Positions 45,881-55,661 are shown, counted from the stretch's first letter. The stretch: DNA of 64,000 nucleotides from Streptomyces sp. RPT161 (GCF_027533845.1 NZ_JAPZVN010000006.1:186001-250000); one strand, 5' to 3'. The notes: generated from the sequence alone by a model not told the origin. Made by a program: numbers and translations.

Positions 45881-47062
45881 ATGTCCGCCCTCTCCTCAGC
45901 CGCCGGGGCCTCGTTCACCGTCGACCCGACCTGCGCCACCATCTTCGGGGCCGGCAGCCTCGCTCGGCTGCCCGAACTGATCGCCACCACCGGCCATCGG
46001 CGCGCCTTCGTGGTCACCGACCCCGGCCTGGTCGCCGCGGGCATAGCCGAGCGCGTCACCAAGGTCCTGAACGCCGCCGAAGTCGAGTGCGGCCTCTTCG
46101 CCGACGTCGCACCCAACCCCTCCACCGGCAACGTCGACGCCGGCGCCGCCGCCGCCCGCGCGTTCGGGCCCGCCGCGGTCGTCGCCCTCGGCGGCGGCTC
46201 CAGCCTGGACGCGGCCAAGGGCATCTCGCTGCTGGTCGGCAATCCGCACGCGCGTGCCGCCGACGCCGACGAACTTTGGGACGCCGCTGACGGCCTGCCG
46301 CTGATCGCCGTCCCCACCACGGCCGGCACCGGCGCCGAAACCAACGGCTTCGGCGTGATCGAGGACGTTGCCGCGCACCGCAAGGTCTACCTCGGTCACC
46401 CCTCCGTACGGCCGCACACCGCCGTACTGGACCCGGAGCTGACGCTCGGCCTGCCGCCGCACGTCACTGCTGCCACCGGGCTGGACGCCCTGGTGCACGG
46501 CGTGGAGTCACTCGCTTCCCGCGGCGCCAACGCCGTCTCGGTCGCGTACGCCACCCAGGCGGTGGCCCTGGTCGGCCGCTGGCTCCCGATCGCCTACCGG
46601 GACGGCGCCGATCTGGAGGCTCGCGCCCAACTGATGCTCGGCGCGCACTTGGCCGGGCGAGCGCTCACTCTCTCCGGCCTCGGCCTGGTGCACGGCATCG
46701 GCCATGCCTTGACCGCCCGCATCGGGACCCCGCACGGCGTGGCGCTGGCCGCGGTCTTCGAGGAGGTCATGGAGTTCAGCGCCGAAGCGGCAGGCACGGC
46801 GTACGAGCAGGTGGCCCGAGCACTGCGGGTCCGGCCTGGTGTGCCGGATCCGGCTCCGCGCGACTGGGCGAGCGCGGCGATCGGCGCTGTCCGCGAGATC
46901 TCCGGCGAGATCGAGGTGAAGCGTCCGCTGCGCGAACTGGGCGCGACCAGGCAAATGCTGACCTGCGTCGCCGCTGGCGCTGTCGCGGACGCCGTCACCC
47001 GCAACGCGCCGAAGCCCGCCACGGAGGCGGAGGTCCAGGAGATCCTCGCATCCGTCTTCTGA
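45881..47062 (+). CDS. Iron-containing alcohol dehydrogenase (group III)
   Basis: The 393-residue protein has the NAD-binding GGGSSLDAAKG and TTAGTGAE motifs. The metal ligands fit D202, H206 (ATGLDALVHGVES), H271 (GLVHGIGHAL) and H285 (GTPHG). The group includes alcohol, lactaldehyde and hydroxyacid-oxoacid dehydrogenases. ATG 45881 follows CAGGAG; it is 29 bases after the previous stop, in the same operon. It is the last gene of the arm. Confidence 0.92.
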   Translation: MSALSSAAGASFTVDPTCATIFGAGSLARLPELIATTGHRRAFVVTDPGLVAAGIAERVTKVLNAAEVECGLFADVAPNPSTGNVDAGAAAARAFGPAAVVALGGGSSLDAAKGISLLVGNPHARAADADELWDAADGLPLIAVPTTAGTGAETNGFGVIEDVAAHRKVYLGHPSVRPHTAVLDPELTLGLPPHVTAATGLDALVHGVESLASRGANAVSVAYATQAVALVGRWLPIAYRDGADLEARAQLMLGAHLAGRALTLSGLGLVHGIGHALTARIGTPHGVALAAVFEEVMEFSAEAAGTAYEQVARALRVRPGVPDPAPRDWASAAIGAVREISGEIEVKRPLRELGATRQMLTCVAAGAVADAVTRNAPKPATEAEVQEILASVF

Positions 47063-47666
47063 CGGCGTCTCACCTCGCCACCACGAAGCCGCCGCCCCAC
47101 CACGCGTCCGCGGGCCGCCGGGGCAGGGCCGCCACGGCCACTGATGGGGCGTCAGCGGCGCTCATCCGCTGGCCACTTCCACGGCTCACCGCCCCTCGGA
47201 CGGTGGTACAAGTCCTGGCCGCTCCATTACAGGCCACCGGGTGAAGAGAGCCCGCCGCGCAGCCTGACACACCTTCGGGCCGGGCACTCCGCGCGCCCGG
47301 TCAGCCGCTTGCCCGATCTGCTCACCCCTGGCCCCAACCGGAAGGCACGGACCCAGAGCAGCGGCCCGGGGCTCGATCGGCAAACGGCGCCGGAGATCTC
47401 CGTCGAGGACCGGGGGCCGTGGCCACCGCCGACCCGGCACGTCTGTCAGAGAAGCGCATCTGGTACCTGGCCGCCAACCTGCCCCACCCCTGACGGCCGG
47501 GCCTGGCGGCAAGGATTCGGGAACTGAAAAAGCCCACCCACGCCGCGACCGCTTCCTCGTGGCGTACGTCTACCTCGTCATCATGCTCGGTACGGCAGTT
47601 CGTGGTGCGCGGTCACATGGAAGGCATTCGGATCAGCCATCGCCTCTCTGCTAGCCTCTCGGTTCC
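47063..47666. other. Intergenic region with a probable IS701 remnant
   Basis: It separates the catabolic operon from the PhzF-like gene. Apart from a short transposase-like stretch at 47415-47483, nothing is recognisable. It should contain the PhzF-like promoter. Confidence 0.35.
47415..47483 (+). pseudogene. Possible IS701-like transposase remnant
   Basis: The plus strand reads ADPARLSEKRIWYLAANLP. This resembles DPERLAEVRTWYLATNLP of IS701-type transposases. Only about 22 codons are left, ending in a stop. Confidence 0.35.
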
Positions 47667-48527
47667 GTGAGTCTCACGGTTACGGTCGTTCACGCATGTC
47701 AGCGCGCTGGACGTGGCGGGAGTCCGACCGCGGTTGTCGACGAGGCACCGCTGAGTGCTGCTGAGCGTTGTGCGGTGTCAGCCGCCGCGGGCACATCGCA
47801 CGCCGTGTTCGTCTCAACCGAGCAGCAGCGACACGGCCGCCCGGCCGTGTCGCTGCGCTTCTTCACCGGAGCTGGGGAGTTGCCCGCCTGCGGGCACGGC
47901 ACCGTGGCCGCGCTGGCTGTACTCGCCGAACGCGCCCGCACGCCGCAGTACGAGGCCGTGCTGCGATCCGGCGGCCGGAGCTTCCTCGGCCGGGCCACCG
48001 GCGGCGGCAACCGGTACGAGGCTGCTTTCGATCCCGGCCCCGTCCAACTGCGCGCCCCGGCCGCGACAGAGAGCCAACTGGTCTTTTCTGCCTTGGGTAT
48101 TGATTCCGAGGAAGCGTCGGCACAGTGTCGTATCGCCTCGGTGGGGCGGCCGCGGATGCTGGTGCGAGTCGTCGATCGCGAGGCCCTGGCGAATCTGGCA
48201 CCCGACATGACCCGGCTTCGAGACGCTTGCGACCAGCTGGGACTGCTGGGCTGCTACGTCTACAGCACGCCGTCACCAGACGGACGGGCCACGGCCCGCA
48301 TGTTCGCACCCTCGATCGGTGTCCCCGAAGACATCGCCAACGCCAACAGCACCGCCTGCCTGGCCGCACACCTCGCCGAAGACGGTCTGTCAGCACTGCA
48401 CGTCGACATGGGTGACTCGCTCGGCGAGCCCGCCACCATCATCGCCACCACTCGTCCCAGGCCCGCAGGCCCGCTGGTCCGCGTCGGCGGCACGGCGACG
48501 ATCGTCAAGCGCATCTCCCTCGCCTGA
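47667..48527 (+). CDS. PhzF-family isomerase-like protein
   Basis: The 286-residue protein has the two-lobed PhzF layout with the internal motif LPACGHGTVAALAVL near residue 75. In the second lobe it has FAPSIGVPEDIANANSTACL, the family's FaP..GvpED signature. It is similar to phenazine-biosynthesis PhzF and many isomerases of unknown substrate. Nothing nearby suggests phenazine synthesis. It starts at GTG 47667. Confidence 0.8.
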   Translation: MSLTVTVVHACQRAGRGGSPTAVVDEAPLSAAERCAVSAAAGTSHAVFVSTEQQRHGRPAVSLRFFTGAGELPACGHGTVAALAVLAERARTPQYEAVLRSGGRSFLGRATGGGNRYEAAFDPGPVQLRAPAATESQLVFSALGIDSEEASAQCRIASVGRPRMLVRVVDREALANLAPDMTRLRDACDQLGLLGCYVYSTPSPDGRATARMFAPSIGVPEDIANANSTACLAAHLAEDGLSALHVDMGDSLGEPATIIATTRPRPAGPLVRVGGTATIVKRISLA

Positions 48528-48609
48528 TTCCGTATCCGCGGCGCGGACCGCGCGTCCCGTTCCTGCGCCAGCCCCCGCTCGTCGTCCGCACGACAGTTGG
48601 ACACCGACC

Positions 48610-48860
48610 GCCGGGCCAGTGGGGCAGCGCGCTGTCGGGGGTTGTGATGTGGACGTAGTCCACGATCAGGGACTGCGAAACTGGGTGTTGCCGTTGGCGT
48701 CACCGAGCCAGTAGCCGCCGACGGCGAGGTTCATGATGAGGTAGATGGGATGGTCGAAGACCCACTTGATGCCGTGGGTGTCAGCCGGGGTGCGGGTCTC
48801 GTAGGCGTGGCCGTCGACAGAGAAGGTCACGGCGCCCGGCGACCAGTTCCCTCGCAACGT
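48610..48860 (-). pseudogene. GH16 beta-glucanase, C-terminal remnant, frameshifted
   Basis: The minus strand reads VTFSVDGHAYETRTPAD then GIKWVFDHPIYLIMNLAVGG and YWLGDANGNTQF. In another frame it continues SLIVDYVHITTP, which is the last strand of a GH16 beta-glucanase. The catalytic ExDxxE half is absent. It begins shortly after the PhzF stop. Confidence 0.75.
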
Positions 48861-48903
48861 TCGGTACGGCCACGGCCCATCGAGTACGCACGGGGGGAGT
48901 CGG

Positions 48904-50421
48904 TCACGCGCCGCAGCGGTCGGAGACGGGCAGTTTGCCGGTGATGAGGTACCTCGTCTCCGCGGCACGGGCGCACCCGGAGTTGAAGTAGGCCGTGTGT
49001 CCCGTGACGTTGGCGACGAGTAGAGCGCTGCCGGTGATCTCGCGGTGCAGACCTTGCGCCCATACCAGCGGTGTCGACGGGTCGTACCGCGTGCTGGCCA
49101 CCAGGATCGGTGGGGCACCGGTGATCTTCTGCGGCCCCCAAGGATCGGTGGACGGCAGCGGCCAACCCGCGCACAGGTCCGTCATCAGCCAGGCCTCAGA
49201 GGAGGCGCCGGTGTGCTGGGACAGGGCGCGGGCCTGCTTCAATCGCGCGGCGGTGTCGGCGTAACCACGCAACTGTGGCGGGAAGTCCATGCAGCCCACT
49301 GCCGCATAGGCGTCTTGAGGCTGCCCGACGTCGGAGTTGTCGGCCATCAGTGAGGCGTCGCCGTCCTGTGCCTGGGCGATTGCCGTACCCAACTCCTGCC
49401 AGGTGGAGGGGAGCAGCGAACTGGTCGGCCCAAACAGCAGCAGGTTCGGCAGCACCATCTGGATCGCGTCGGCGTTCACCGTCGTCGCACCGCCCTTGGC
49501 GTGCGGTGCGGGGATCGGCGTGCGGGCCGCGCGGGCCACCAGTCCGTCCCAGATAGCGGTCACGTCCTGGCCGTGCAGCGCACACGACCTCGACGCCGTG
49601 CACCACCGGGCGAACCGGTCGAACACCTCCGACAGCGAGGACGCCTCCTCGTCCAGGAAGGTGGCCGGGGTAACGGCGTGGTCCATCGCACCGTCGAGCA
49701 CCATCGTCTGAACCTGGTGCGGGAATAGGCGGGCATAAGTCTGGCCGAGGAACGTACCGTACGACACGCCCAGATAGCTGATCTTCCGCTGCCCCAGCGC
49801 GGCACGGATCACATCCATGTCACGGGCCGCGCTGACGGTGTCGACGTTGGCGACCAAGCCGGGCGCCGAATGCTTGATGCAGGAGGTGCCGTAGGCCGCG
49901 CTCTGTCGCTGGACGGCCGCGAACTGCGCCTTCGAGTCAGGGAAGACCGCTACCTTCGGCGACAGCGCCGCACCGGTGCACGCCACTGCGGTACTGTCCC
50001 CGACCCCGCGCGGGTCGAAGCCGATGACGTCGAAGCGCCGCTGCAACTCGGCGGGCAGCACCATCCGCCCCATCTCGGAGATCACCTCGGCACCCGCCCC
50101 GCCAGGACCACCCGGGTTGAACAGCAACACCCCCAGCCGATGCTTGGAATCCAGAGCCGACAGCCGGGACAGATGCAGGGAAATGGTCGGCCCATGGGAA
50201 CGGGCCCACGACAGTGGCACCCGAATGTCCGCGCACTGCGCAGGGCTCGCCCCCGGCCCCGCATCGGCACACTTAGTCCACTTCGGCGCGGCCGCCACGA
50301 ACGACGGCGTGGACGGCCCGGCCGACTGCACCGCCGCAGCGTTCCCAGACCACGAGCCCAAGCCCACGGCTACCAACAGCAACGGCACGACACCGCGCGC
50401 CGTCCAGCGTAATCTCACCAT
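48904..50421 (-). CDS. Secreted tripeptidyl aminopeptidase-like S33 peptidase
   Basis: The 505-residue protein has an N-terminal signal peptide (basic R residues, then VVPLLLVAVGLGS, cleavage near AAA). The alpha/beta hydrolase core follows: FNPGGPGGAG (residues 102-111), S220 in YLGVSYGTFLGQTYA, D in STRYDPSTPLVWAQ and H in VTGHTAYFNSGCA. It is related to Streptomyces tripeptidyl aminopeptidases (TAP/Slp family). It acts outside the cell on peptide N-termini. Confidence 0.92.
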   Translation of the reverse strand: MVRLRWTARGVVPLLLVAVGLGSWSGNAAAVQSAGPSTPSFVAAAPKWTKCADAGPGASPAQCADIRVPLSWARSHGPTISLHLSRLSALDSKHRLGVLLFNPGGPGGAGAEVISEMGRMVLPAELQRRFDVIGFDPRGVGDSTAVACTGAALSPKVAVFPDSKAQFAAVQRQSAAYGTSCIKHSAPGLVANVDTVSAARDMDVIRAALGQRKISYLGVSYGTFLGQTYARLFPHQVQTMVLDGAMDHAVTPATFLDEEASSLSEVFDRFARWCTASRSCALHGQDVTAIWDGLVARAARTPIPAPHAKGGATTVNADAIQMVLPNLLLFGPTSSLLPSTWQELGTAIAQAQDGDASLMADNSDVGQPQDAYAAVGCMDFPPQLRGYADTAARLKQARALSQHTGASSEAWLMTDLCAGWPLPSTDPWGPQKITGAPPILVASTRYDPSTPLVWAQGLHREITGSALLVANVTGHTAYFNSGCARAAETRYLITGKLPVSDRCGA

Positions 50422-50581
50422 GCGTCAGACAGTACTGGCTCACTATCATCGCGGTGTAGGCCGTGGCGCCGACGTTGGTGCTGATGGCTAGCGCGGGCAA
50501 GGCTGGCCACGGATGATGCCCCAGCGAAGTGGGGCAGCCGATCGTGGCTCAGTCCAGAAGCAGTGACGGATCTGCCGTCTC

Positions 50582-50773
50582 CTACGGTGGGCCGTGGCCG
50601 TCGAGGAAGCGAAGCAATACCGCAGCTTCCGCGCGGAGCCGCGCGACTCGACCAGCGTGGGCGGGTGCAGTCAACTGTGCTGCGGCTTCTAGTCGTTCGG
50701 TGACCTCGGCTCGCACGATGTCCGCCACACTGCACTCGCTCAGCTCACGCCGCGCCGCTTGGGTAGCGGGCAA
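50582..50773 (-). CDS. Possible small helical protein
   Basis: A 63-codon frame reads SVADIVRAEVTERLEAAAQL then RLRAEAAVLLRFLDGHGPP. It is helical and charge-balanced. It may be a real small protein or the tail of a longer gene. No good ribosome site was seen and the family is not recognised. Confidence 0.35.
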   Translation of the reverse strand: MPATQAARRELSECSVADIVRAEVTERLEAAAQLTAPAHAGRVARLRAEAAVLLRFLDGHGPP

Positions 50774-50849
50774 CTGGCGGCGGTACTGGCTGGCTGGTCA
50801 GCCGCAGGCACGCTTGAATGCCTTGCCGAATGCGAACTGCCAACCGTAG

Positions 50850-51040
50850 TCGACCCAGGCCGGCGGGCCCCGCCTTGCGGTTCGCGTGAATGGCGTTCGC
50901 TGGGGCGCCGGGCTGTCGGCTCTCCCATATGAAGGGCACCTCGCCATCCAAGGGCGTTTGGGGCCCAGTTGCGCAGCGTAGGCGAAGAGGTCGTCGCTGA
51001 GGTGCTCGACGGTTTCCCAGCAGTCCATCCCAGCGAACCA
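50850..51040 (-). pseudogene. Mycothiol-dependent maleylpyruvate isomerase (DinB)-like fragment, frameshifted
   Basis: The minus strand reads MDCWETVEHLSDDLFAYAAQ then LGPKRPW. After a frame change near 50945 it reads VPFIWESRQPGAPANAIHAN. This is the N-terminal pattern of the maleylpyruvate-isomerase/DinB family (W.ET.EHLADDL.AYA.QL). The helical bundle that follows is missing. It is a pseudogene next to the terminator of the BNR gene. Confidence 0.55.
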
Positions 51041-51092
51041 GCCTTGCCTTCCCGAATCAAGCCCGACCGGCTGCTGCCGCCTGCCTGAGACT

Positions 51093-51130
51093 GCCTCGGC
51101 CCAAGGCGTGTTGACGCCTTGGGCCGAGGC
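51093..51130 (-). terminator. Perfect hairpin terminator of the BNR-repeat gene
   Basis: Arms GCCTCGGCCCAAGGCGT and ACGCCTTGGGCCGAGGC (17 bases each, perfect) surround the loop GTTG. It lies 28 bases after the stop of the minus-strand gene at 51158. It may also stop transcription from the left. Confidence 0.85.
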
Positions 51131-51157
51131 GGCTTGCCCGCCTCAAGCGGTACCACA

Positions 51158-53731
51158 TCACTTGCTCAGCTTGAGCCTCCACAAGCCGCGTCCGTGTGTG
51201 GCGGCGACGATGGTGTCGCCCGAGGGGGAGAGGGTCAGGTCCGTCGTGACCGAACTGGGCAGACCGCGGCCGAGCCGCGCCCAACGAGTCGGGTTCCTGA
51301 CGTCCGCCGTGTAGACGAGGTGGTCGGTGGCCAGGATCAACTGGCCCTTCGCGATGACGAGCGCATCGGCCGGAAGGTCAGGTAGGTTGCCGCTGATGTC
51401 CCTCCAGGTACTGCCGCCGTTGAGGGACTCGAAGACGTGCCCGACGCCAGCGCCGGGAATCCACTTCCGCGAGTACGCTCCGTAAACGGCGTAGACGTGA
51501 GCCGGGTTGGCCTGTTCGCTCACCAAGCGAGTGAGGTAGCGGTTCGGCAGGTTGGGTGCGGTGATCGTGTGCCAGGTTCCGCCGTAGTTGGTGGCGATGC
51601 TGCTTTTGAACCCAGCTCCGCTCTCGGTTGATGGCAGGCAGGGACCACACCAGCCGACGTAGTCAACGCCGTTGTTCGCCTCGACCGCGGTGGTCGAGGC
51701 GTTGGCGCCGAGATCGTAGACGTTCTTCCAGTCGCAGCTGGCCGCCGCCTTCGAGCAGACCGTGTCGAAGCCCTTCTGGGTCTCCCAGACATACCGGCCT
51801 GATATCACCCATTGGTTGGGGTCGGTTCTGTCTGCCGTGAAGGGGGCGATGAACTGCATGTTCGGATCGCAACCCGCCACCGGCGCGTTGATCTGGCAGC
51901 TCGGGCTGATCTCCCGAAATGCCGCGGCCTTGCCATCGGAGCGGCCGCCGTCGGTGGTCACGGCGATGTCGCCGTCAACATATTCAACAGCCGCCCGGTC
52001 GGCGTTCCCCGGATCCACGATGACATCGCCGCCATCACCGGCGAACGGCTGGATCACATCATGTGAGTTGCCCCGCACCAGGGTCCCGCCGTTGTCCTGA
52101 AGACCGCCCCATAGCGCGGTGCCACCGTTGGGGTCGCGACCCGCGCCGACGTAGAAGTACTGGAGCGTGTGCAAGCCGGCGTTGAGGTCCTTCCAGCCGG
52201 CCGTGACGGAGTTGGCGGTCGGCCGGGACCAGACACCGCCGTCGCTGCCCACGTATACCGTGCCGTCGCCACTGATCGCGATGGCGTGCTGGTCCGTGTG
52301 GACCGTGGGCGAGCAACCGGTGGCTGTCCCGTAGCAGGGCAGTGTGTAGTTCCAGAACGGCGCGATGGTCTTCCAGGTGGCTCCGCCGTCGCGGGTCTCG
52401 TAGATCTCCTCCAGGCCGACGTACGCATGCCGGGGGTCGCGCGGGTCGACCGTGACGTACTGGTTGTACCAGGAGCCGACACCCGGTTCGTAGGAGGATG
52501 GAAACCCTTGCGCGGACCCGGACTTGGCGAGGGTGCCCGCGTCCGCGACCAGCGTCCAGGGCCCGTTGGGATCACCGTTGGCCGACTTGTACACGCCCTT
52601 GAGCGTGGTCGACTGCAGGGGCGAGGGCCGCTTACCGGAGTAGTAGGCAGGTGACTGGATGACCGCGTACAACGCGCCGCCGTCGGGAGCGTAGGCAAGG
52701 CTGGTGCGGCCGATGTCGGAGTTGTCCAGCCCGGCTGGCTGGATCCGCCGGAACGAGCCGGGCGCCCCGCCCTTCGTGGACAGGTACAACCCGTCGAAGG
52801 GGGTACCGTCGCGGAACCCGAGCGCGGCCAGCACTGTCCTTCCGTGACTGCCCGGTCGCACAACGACGCTGGAGATGATCGAGGTCCGGGTCGGGTCCTT
52901 GTCGGGATTCGGGTCCGGTCTGAGTACCGGCTGCCACGGCTGGTTCGGTCGGCTCGTCAGCGGACGCCGCCACAGGCCGTGGCTGGTGGCCGCGAACAGG
53001 TACGGGCCGTTCGCCGTCAACCCGGCCACCTGGGCGTTCAGCAACTCCGACCCGCCGACCCGGTGGAACGTCCGGCCGTGGTCGGCGGAACGGTAGACCC
53101 CCTGGCCGGTGTAGTTGTCCGCACTGGTGTTGGCCTCACCGGTGCCGACCCACAGCGAATGGTCGACGGGGTTTACCCACAGTGCGCCGATCGATTCGGT
53201 GGACTCGTGCTGGAACTCGGGCGTCCAGGACTTGCCGGCGTCGCTGGATCTCCAGACGCCACCATCGGCGAACCCTGCGTAGACCCACCGTCCGTCAGTG
53301 GCGAGTGCGGACGCCCGGCCGGTCACCAGACCCCAGCCCGAGCCGTAGTCGGAGAAGGACGGGTCGGCGTAGCCGGGCGTCTCGCTGTTGGTCGAACCAC
53401 TGGTCACCTCCGACCAGTTGCCGCCCCGGACCGGCAATCGGTCACCGGCGGCCGCCCCCTTGGCCAGGGCAGCACCGGAGACCGAGGCTGACGGAGCGGT
53501 GCGCGCCGCGGCGAACTGGAGGGTCCCGGCGACCGGGTCGTCAGGATCTCCTCCCTCGTCGGCGGGCTGGACGCCGGAAGCCTTGTTGTGGTGCACGTGA
53601 CGTGCGAGCGCGGAGAGTTGCCGGGTGGCGGATGGGGAGTCAGGTCTTGGGGCCGCAAGCGCGGTTGTGCCGCCGGTGAGAACCGCGGTGACCGCTATGG
53701 CAGCCACCAGCAGTCTGGAACGTTGAAGCAT
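51158..53731 (-). CDS. Large secreted BNR/Asp-box beta-propeller protein
   Basis: ATG 53731 follows AGGAGG. The 857-residue product has a signal peptide (LLVAAIAVTAVLTGGTTALA) and a long series of Asp-box (S/T-x-D-x-G-x-T/S-W) turns: RSSDAGKSWTP, RSADHGRTFHR, TRDGGATWKT and SLNGGSTWRD. This is a sortilin/Vps10-like or sialidase-type propeller, possibly a glycoside hydrolase of the GH74-like class, but catalytic aspartates were not placed. Four or more cysteines (CYGTATGC; WCGPCLPS) suggest disulfides. A long intergenic region lies upstream. Confidence 0.85.
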   Translation of the reverse strand: MLQRSRLLVAAIAVTAVLTGGTTALAAPRPDSPSATRQLSALARHVHHNKASGVQPADEGGDPDDPVAGTLQFAAARTAPSASVSGAALAKGAAAGDRLPVRGGNWSEVTSGSTNSETPGYADPSFSDYGSGWGLVTGRASALATDGRWVYAGFADGGVWRSSDAGKSWTPEFQHESTESIGALWVNPVDHSLWVGTGEANTSADNYTGQGVYRSADHGRTFHRVGGSELLNAQVAGLTANGPYLFAATSHGLWRRPLTSRPNQPWQPVLRPDPNPDKDPTRTSIISSVVVRPGSHGRTVLAALGFRDGTPFDGLYLSTKGGAPGSFRRIQPAGLDNSDIGRTSLAYAPDGGALYAVIQSPAYYSGKRPSPLQSTTLKGVYKSANGDPNGPWTLVADAGTLAKSGSAQGFPSSYEPGVGSWYNQYVTVDPRDPRHAYVGLEEIYETRDGGATWKTIAPFWNYTLPCYGTATGCSPTVHTDQHAIAISGDGTVYVGSDGGVWSRPTANSVTAGWKDLNAGLHTLQYFYVGAGRDPNGGTALWGGLQDNGGTLVRGNSHDVIQPFAGDGGDVIVDPGNADRAAVEYVDGDIAVTTDGGRSDGKAAAFREISPSCQINAPVAGCDPNMQFIAPFTADRTDPNQWVISGRYVWETQKGFDTVCSKAAASCDWKNVYDLGANASTTAVEANNGVDYVGWCGPCLPSTESGAGFKSSIATNYGGTWHTITAPNLPNRYLTRLVSEQANPAHVYAVYGAYSRKWIPGAGVGHVFESLNGGSTWRDISGNLPDLPADALVIAKGQLILATDHLVYTADVRNPTRWARLGRGLPSSVTTDLTLSPSGDTIVAATHGRGLWRLKLSK

Positions 53732-54605
53732 CAAATGCCTCCTGGGCATGACGGGACACGCTATGTATCGCGCGGTGCTCCCGCCACCACAGGACGCCGG
53801 TGAGCGTAGAGGCTCACTCCATCGCTCGTACAGCCCCAATGTGAGCGTGCGTTACGTCTTCAAGGCGACGAGCCGCTTGCTGGACCGCGGGCGCGCTCCT
53901 GGGCAACGCGGTGATGGCCCCGAGCGGGACCGTCAAGTCAGCAGGTATAGCGCCGCGTTATGGGGCTTGGGGGCTACCCAACCTCGGTCCTGATGGTGCA
54001 TGGTGTGCAATGTCACATCGCATACGGGAAGGAGGTGCTGCGTTCCCAGCGGCACGGCTGGCATCCCTTCCAGCCCACCGTCAGGGCCGATATGGGCTGA
54101 ACACACCAGGATCGTCAGCCGAGTTCCAAGGCCATGCCATCACGCACTGCAGATGGCCTGATCCGTCGCGATTGCGGCCCCACCTACGCGAACGTCCCGT
54201 CCGGGCAGCTCGCTCCCGCCGTGTCAGCCAGGACGGGCCGGTCGTACACGAGGGGCTGCCTGGTGGCTCAAGGCAACGCACGCGACTGACGTGAAGCAGG
54301 GTTGCGGGGTCTACGGCGCCACGTTCGGGTTGCGGCCCGCGGCAGTGGAGCTGTCCACGATGGGAATGAGGCCCTGGGGCACGGCGGCGTTGGGCCCACT
54401 GGGGTGGGTGGCACCAGGAGCACAGATCGGGCATTTCTGCGTGATCATGGGCAGCGGCAACGCTCGGTGGTTGTGAGTTGAGTTGGCCGGTCAGGCTGCG
54501 ACGCCGAGTTCCCTGCGGGTCCGGGTGGACGGACTTACGCACGGCAAATCCGCGCTCCCAGGGGGCCAGGGTCGCGTTGAACTCGTCTTGATCAAGACGC
54601 TTGAA
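53732..54605. other. Long intergenic region with no supported gene
   Basis: Frames on both strands are low-complexity with no recognisable domain. It should hold the BNR gene promoter at its left. A perfect 16-base palindrome lies at 54584-54599 next to the AraC gene end. Confidence 0.4.
54584..54599. terminator. Possible weak terminator or regulator site
   Basis: CGTCTTGATCAAGACG is perfectly palindromic. It lies six bases beyond the AraC stop. As a hairpin it would be short (stem of five, loop of six), so a terminator role is uncertain. Confidence 0.35.
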
Positions 54606-55550
54606 TCAGGGCTTGGGGCGGTGGTGGGTGGTAAGCAGTCGCGTCTTTGGGGGCGTTCGTTCCCTCTGCCGCCAGGTTCCGGGTGGTTCTCCGTGGTGGC
54701 GGCGGAAGGCTGCGGCGAATGCGAAGGGCGAACCGTAGCCGACGGTGTCGGCGATCTGGGCCAGGCTGAGATCGTCGGCGCGCAGGTGGTCGCGGGCGAG
54801 GGTCATGCGCCATTCGGTCAGGTACTGCATGGGAGCCTGGCCGAGTGCGTCCCGGAACGCCCGCGCGAAGGCGGCTCGGGACAGGCCGCTGATGGCGGCG
54901 AGTTCGGGGACCGTCCACGGGTGGGCCGCGTTCTCGTGTATGGCCTGCAGTGCGGCGCCCAGCCGCGGGTCCGCGGATGCCCGGTACCAGCGCGGTGCGG
55001 TCGCGCTGCGGCGGAAGTCGCTGCGGATGGCCAGGACGAGGAGTAGGTCCAGGAGGCGGTCCAGGGCGATCTGTTGGGCGAGTTCGTTCCGCACCAGTTC
55101 GCGGGAGAGCAAAGTGATCACGTCCCGCAGGGGGTCGTCGTCGGCCGCCGAGAGGGTCATGACCTGGGGGAGTGCGTCGAGCAGTCCGCTGCCGACATCG
55201 CCGGAGAACTGGTAGGCGCCGCACAGGAACACGGTGGCCTGCGGGTTGTCCCCGGGTCCCATCTGGGCGTGCCGTGCCCGGAACTCTTCCGGCTCCAGAC
55301 ATTCGGCGCCCGGCTCGTGCCCGATGTAGTGGTTCGGCCCGCCTCGTACCAGCGTGACCGTTCCCGGTATGAGCTCCACGGTGCTGCCGGGGGTGTCCAG
55401 CCAGAGGTAGCCCCGGCCGCGGACGACCGTGTGCACCGACAGCTGTATCGAACCGCCCAGCCGCAGTCCCCACGGCGGTTCGGCGACCGTCCGCGCGAAC
55501 ACCGCGCCGGCGGCCCGCGCCCGCACCAGGTAGTCGCTCAGCACGTCCAT
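54606..55550 (-). CDS. AraC-family regulator (cupin plus HTH)
   Basis: The 314-residue regulator has a cupin-like N-terminal domain (TVVRGRGYLWLDTPGSTVEL) and a C-terminal double HTH. The first HTH is VPELAAISGLSRAAFARAFR, the second LSLAQIADTVGYGSPFAFAA, with the AraC signature end AAAFRRHHGEPPGTWRQ. ATG 55550 is preferred over the upstream GTG/ATG of a longer frame. It is divergent from the NmrA/SnoaL pair, its likely target. Confidence 0.9.
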   Translation of the reverse strand: MDVLSDYLVRARAAGAVFARTVAEPPWGLRLGGSIQLSVHTVVRGRGYLWLDTPGSTVELIPGTVTLVRGGPNHYIGHEPGAECLEPEEFRARHAQMGPGDNPQATVFLCGAYQFSGDVGSGLLDALPQVMTLSAADDDPLRDVITLLSRELVRNELAQQIALDRLLDLLLVLAIRSDFRRSATAPRWYRASADPRLGAALQAIHENAAHPWTVPELAAISGLSRAAFARAFRDALGQAPMQYLTEWRMTLARDHLRADDLSLAQIADTVGYGSPFAFAAAFRRHHGEPPGTWRQRERTPPKTRLLTTHHRPKP

Positions 55551-55661
55551 GGGATCAGCTTGACGAGCACGAGCACCAAGGGTCAAGGGGCGAGAGCTTC
55601 ACGTAAAAACTCAAGCGAATCACACATGGAATATCTTGCTCCGGGCCTCAAGCATGGAGCC

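Noticed and set aside
47667-48527. Phenazine biosynthesis cluster
   Set aside because: Only a PhzF-like protein is present; no other phenazine genes are nearby.
53735-54542. Several 80-150-codon frames in the gap after the BNR gene
   Set aside because: No domain, no ribosome site and atypical residue composition on both strands.
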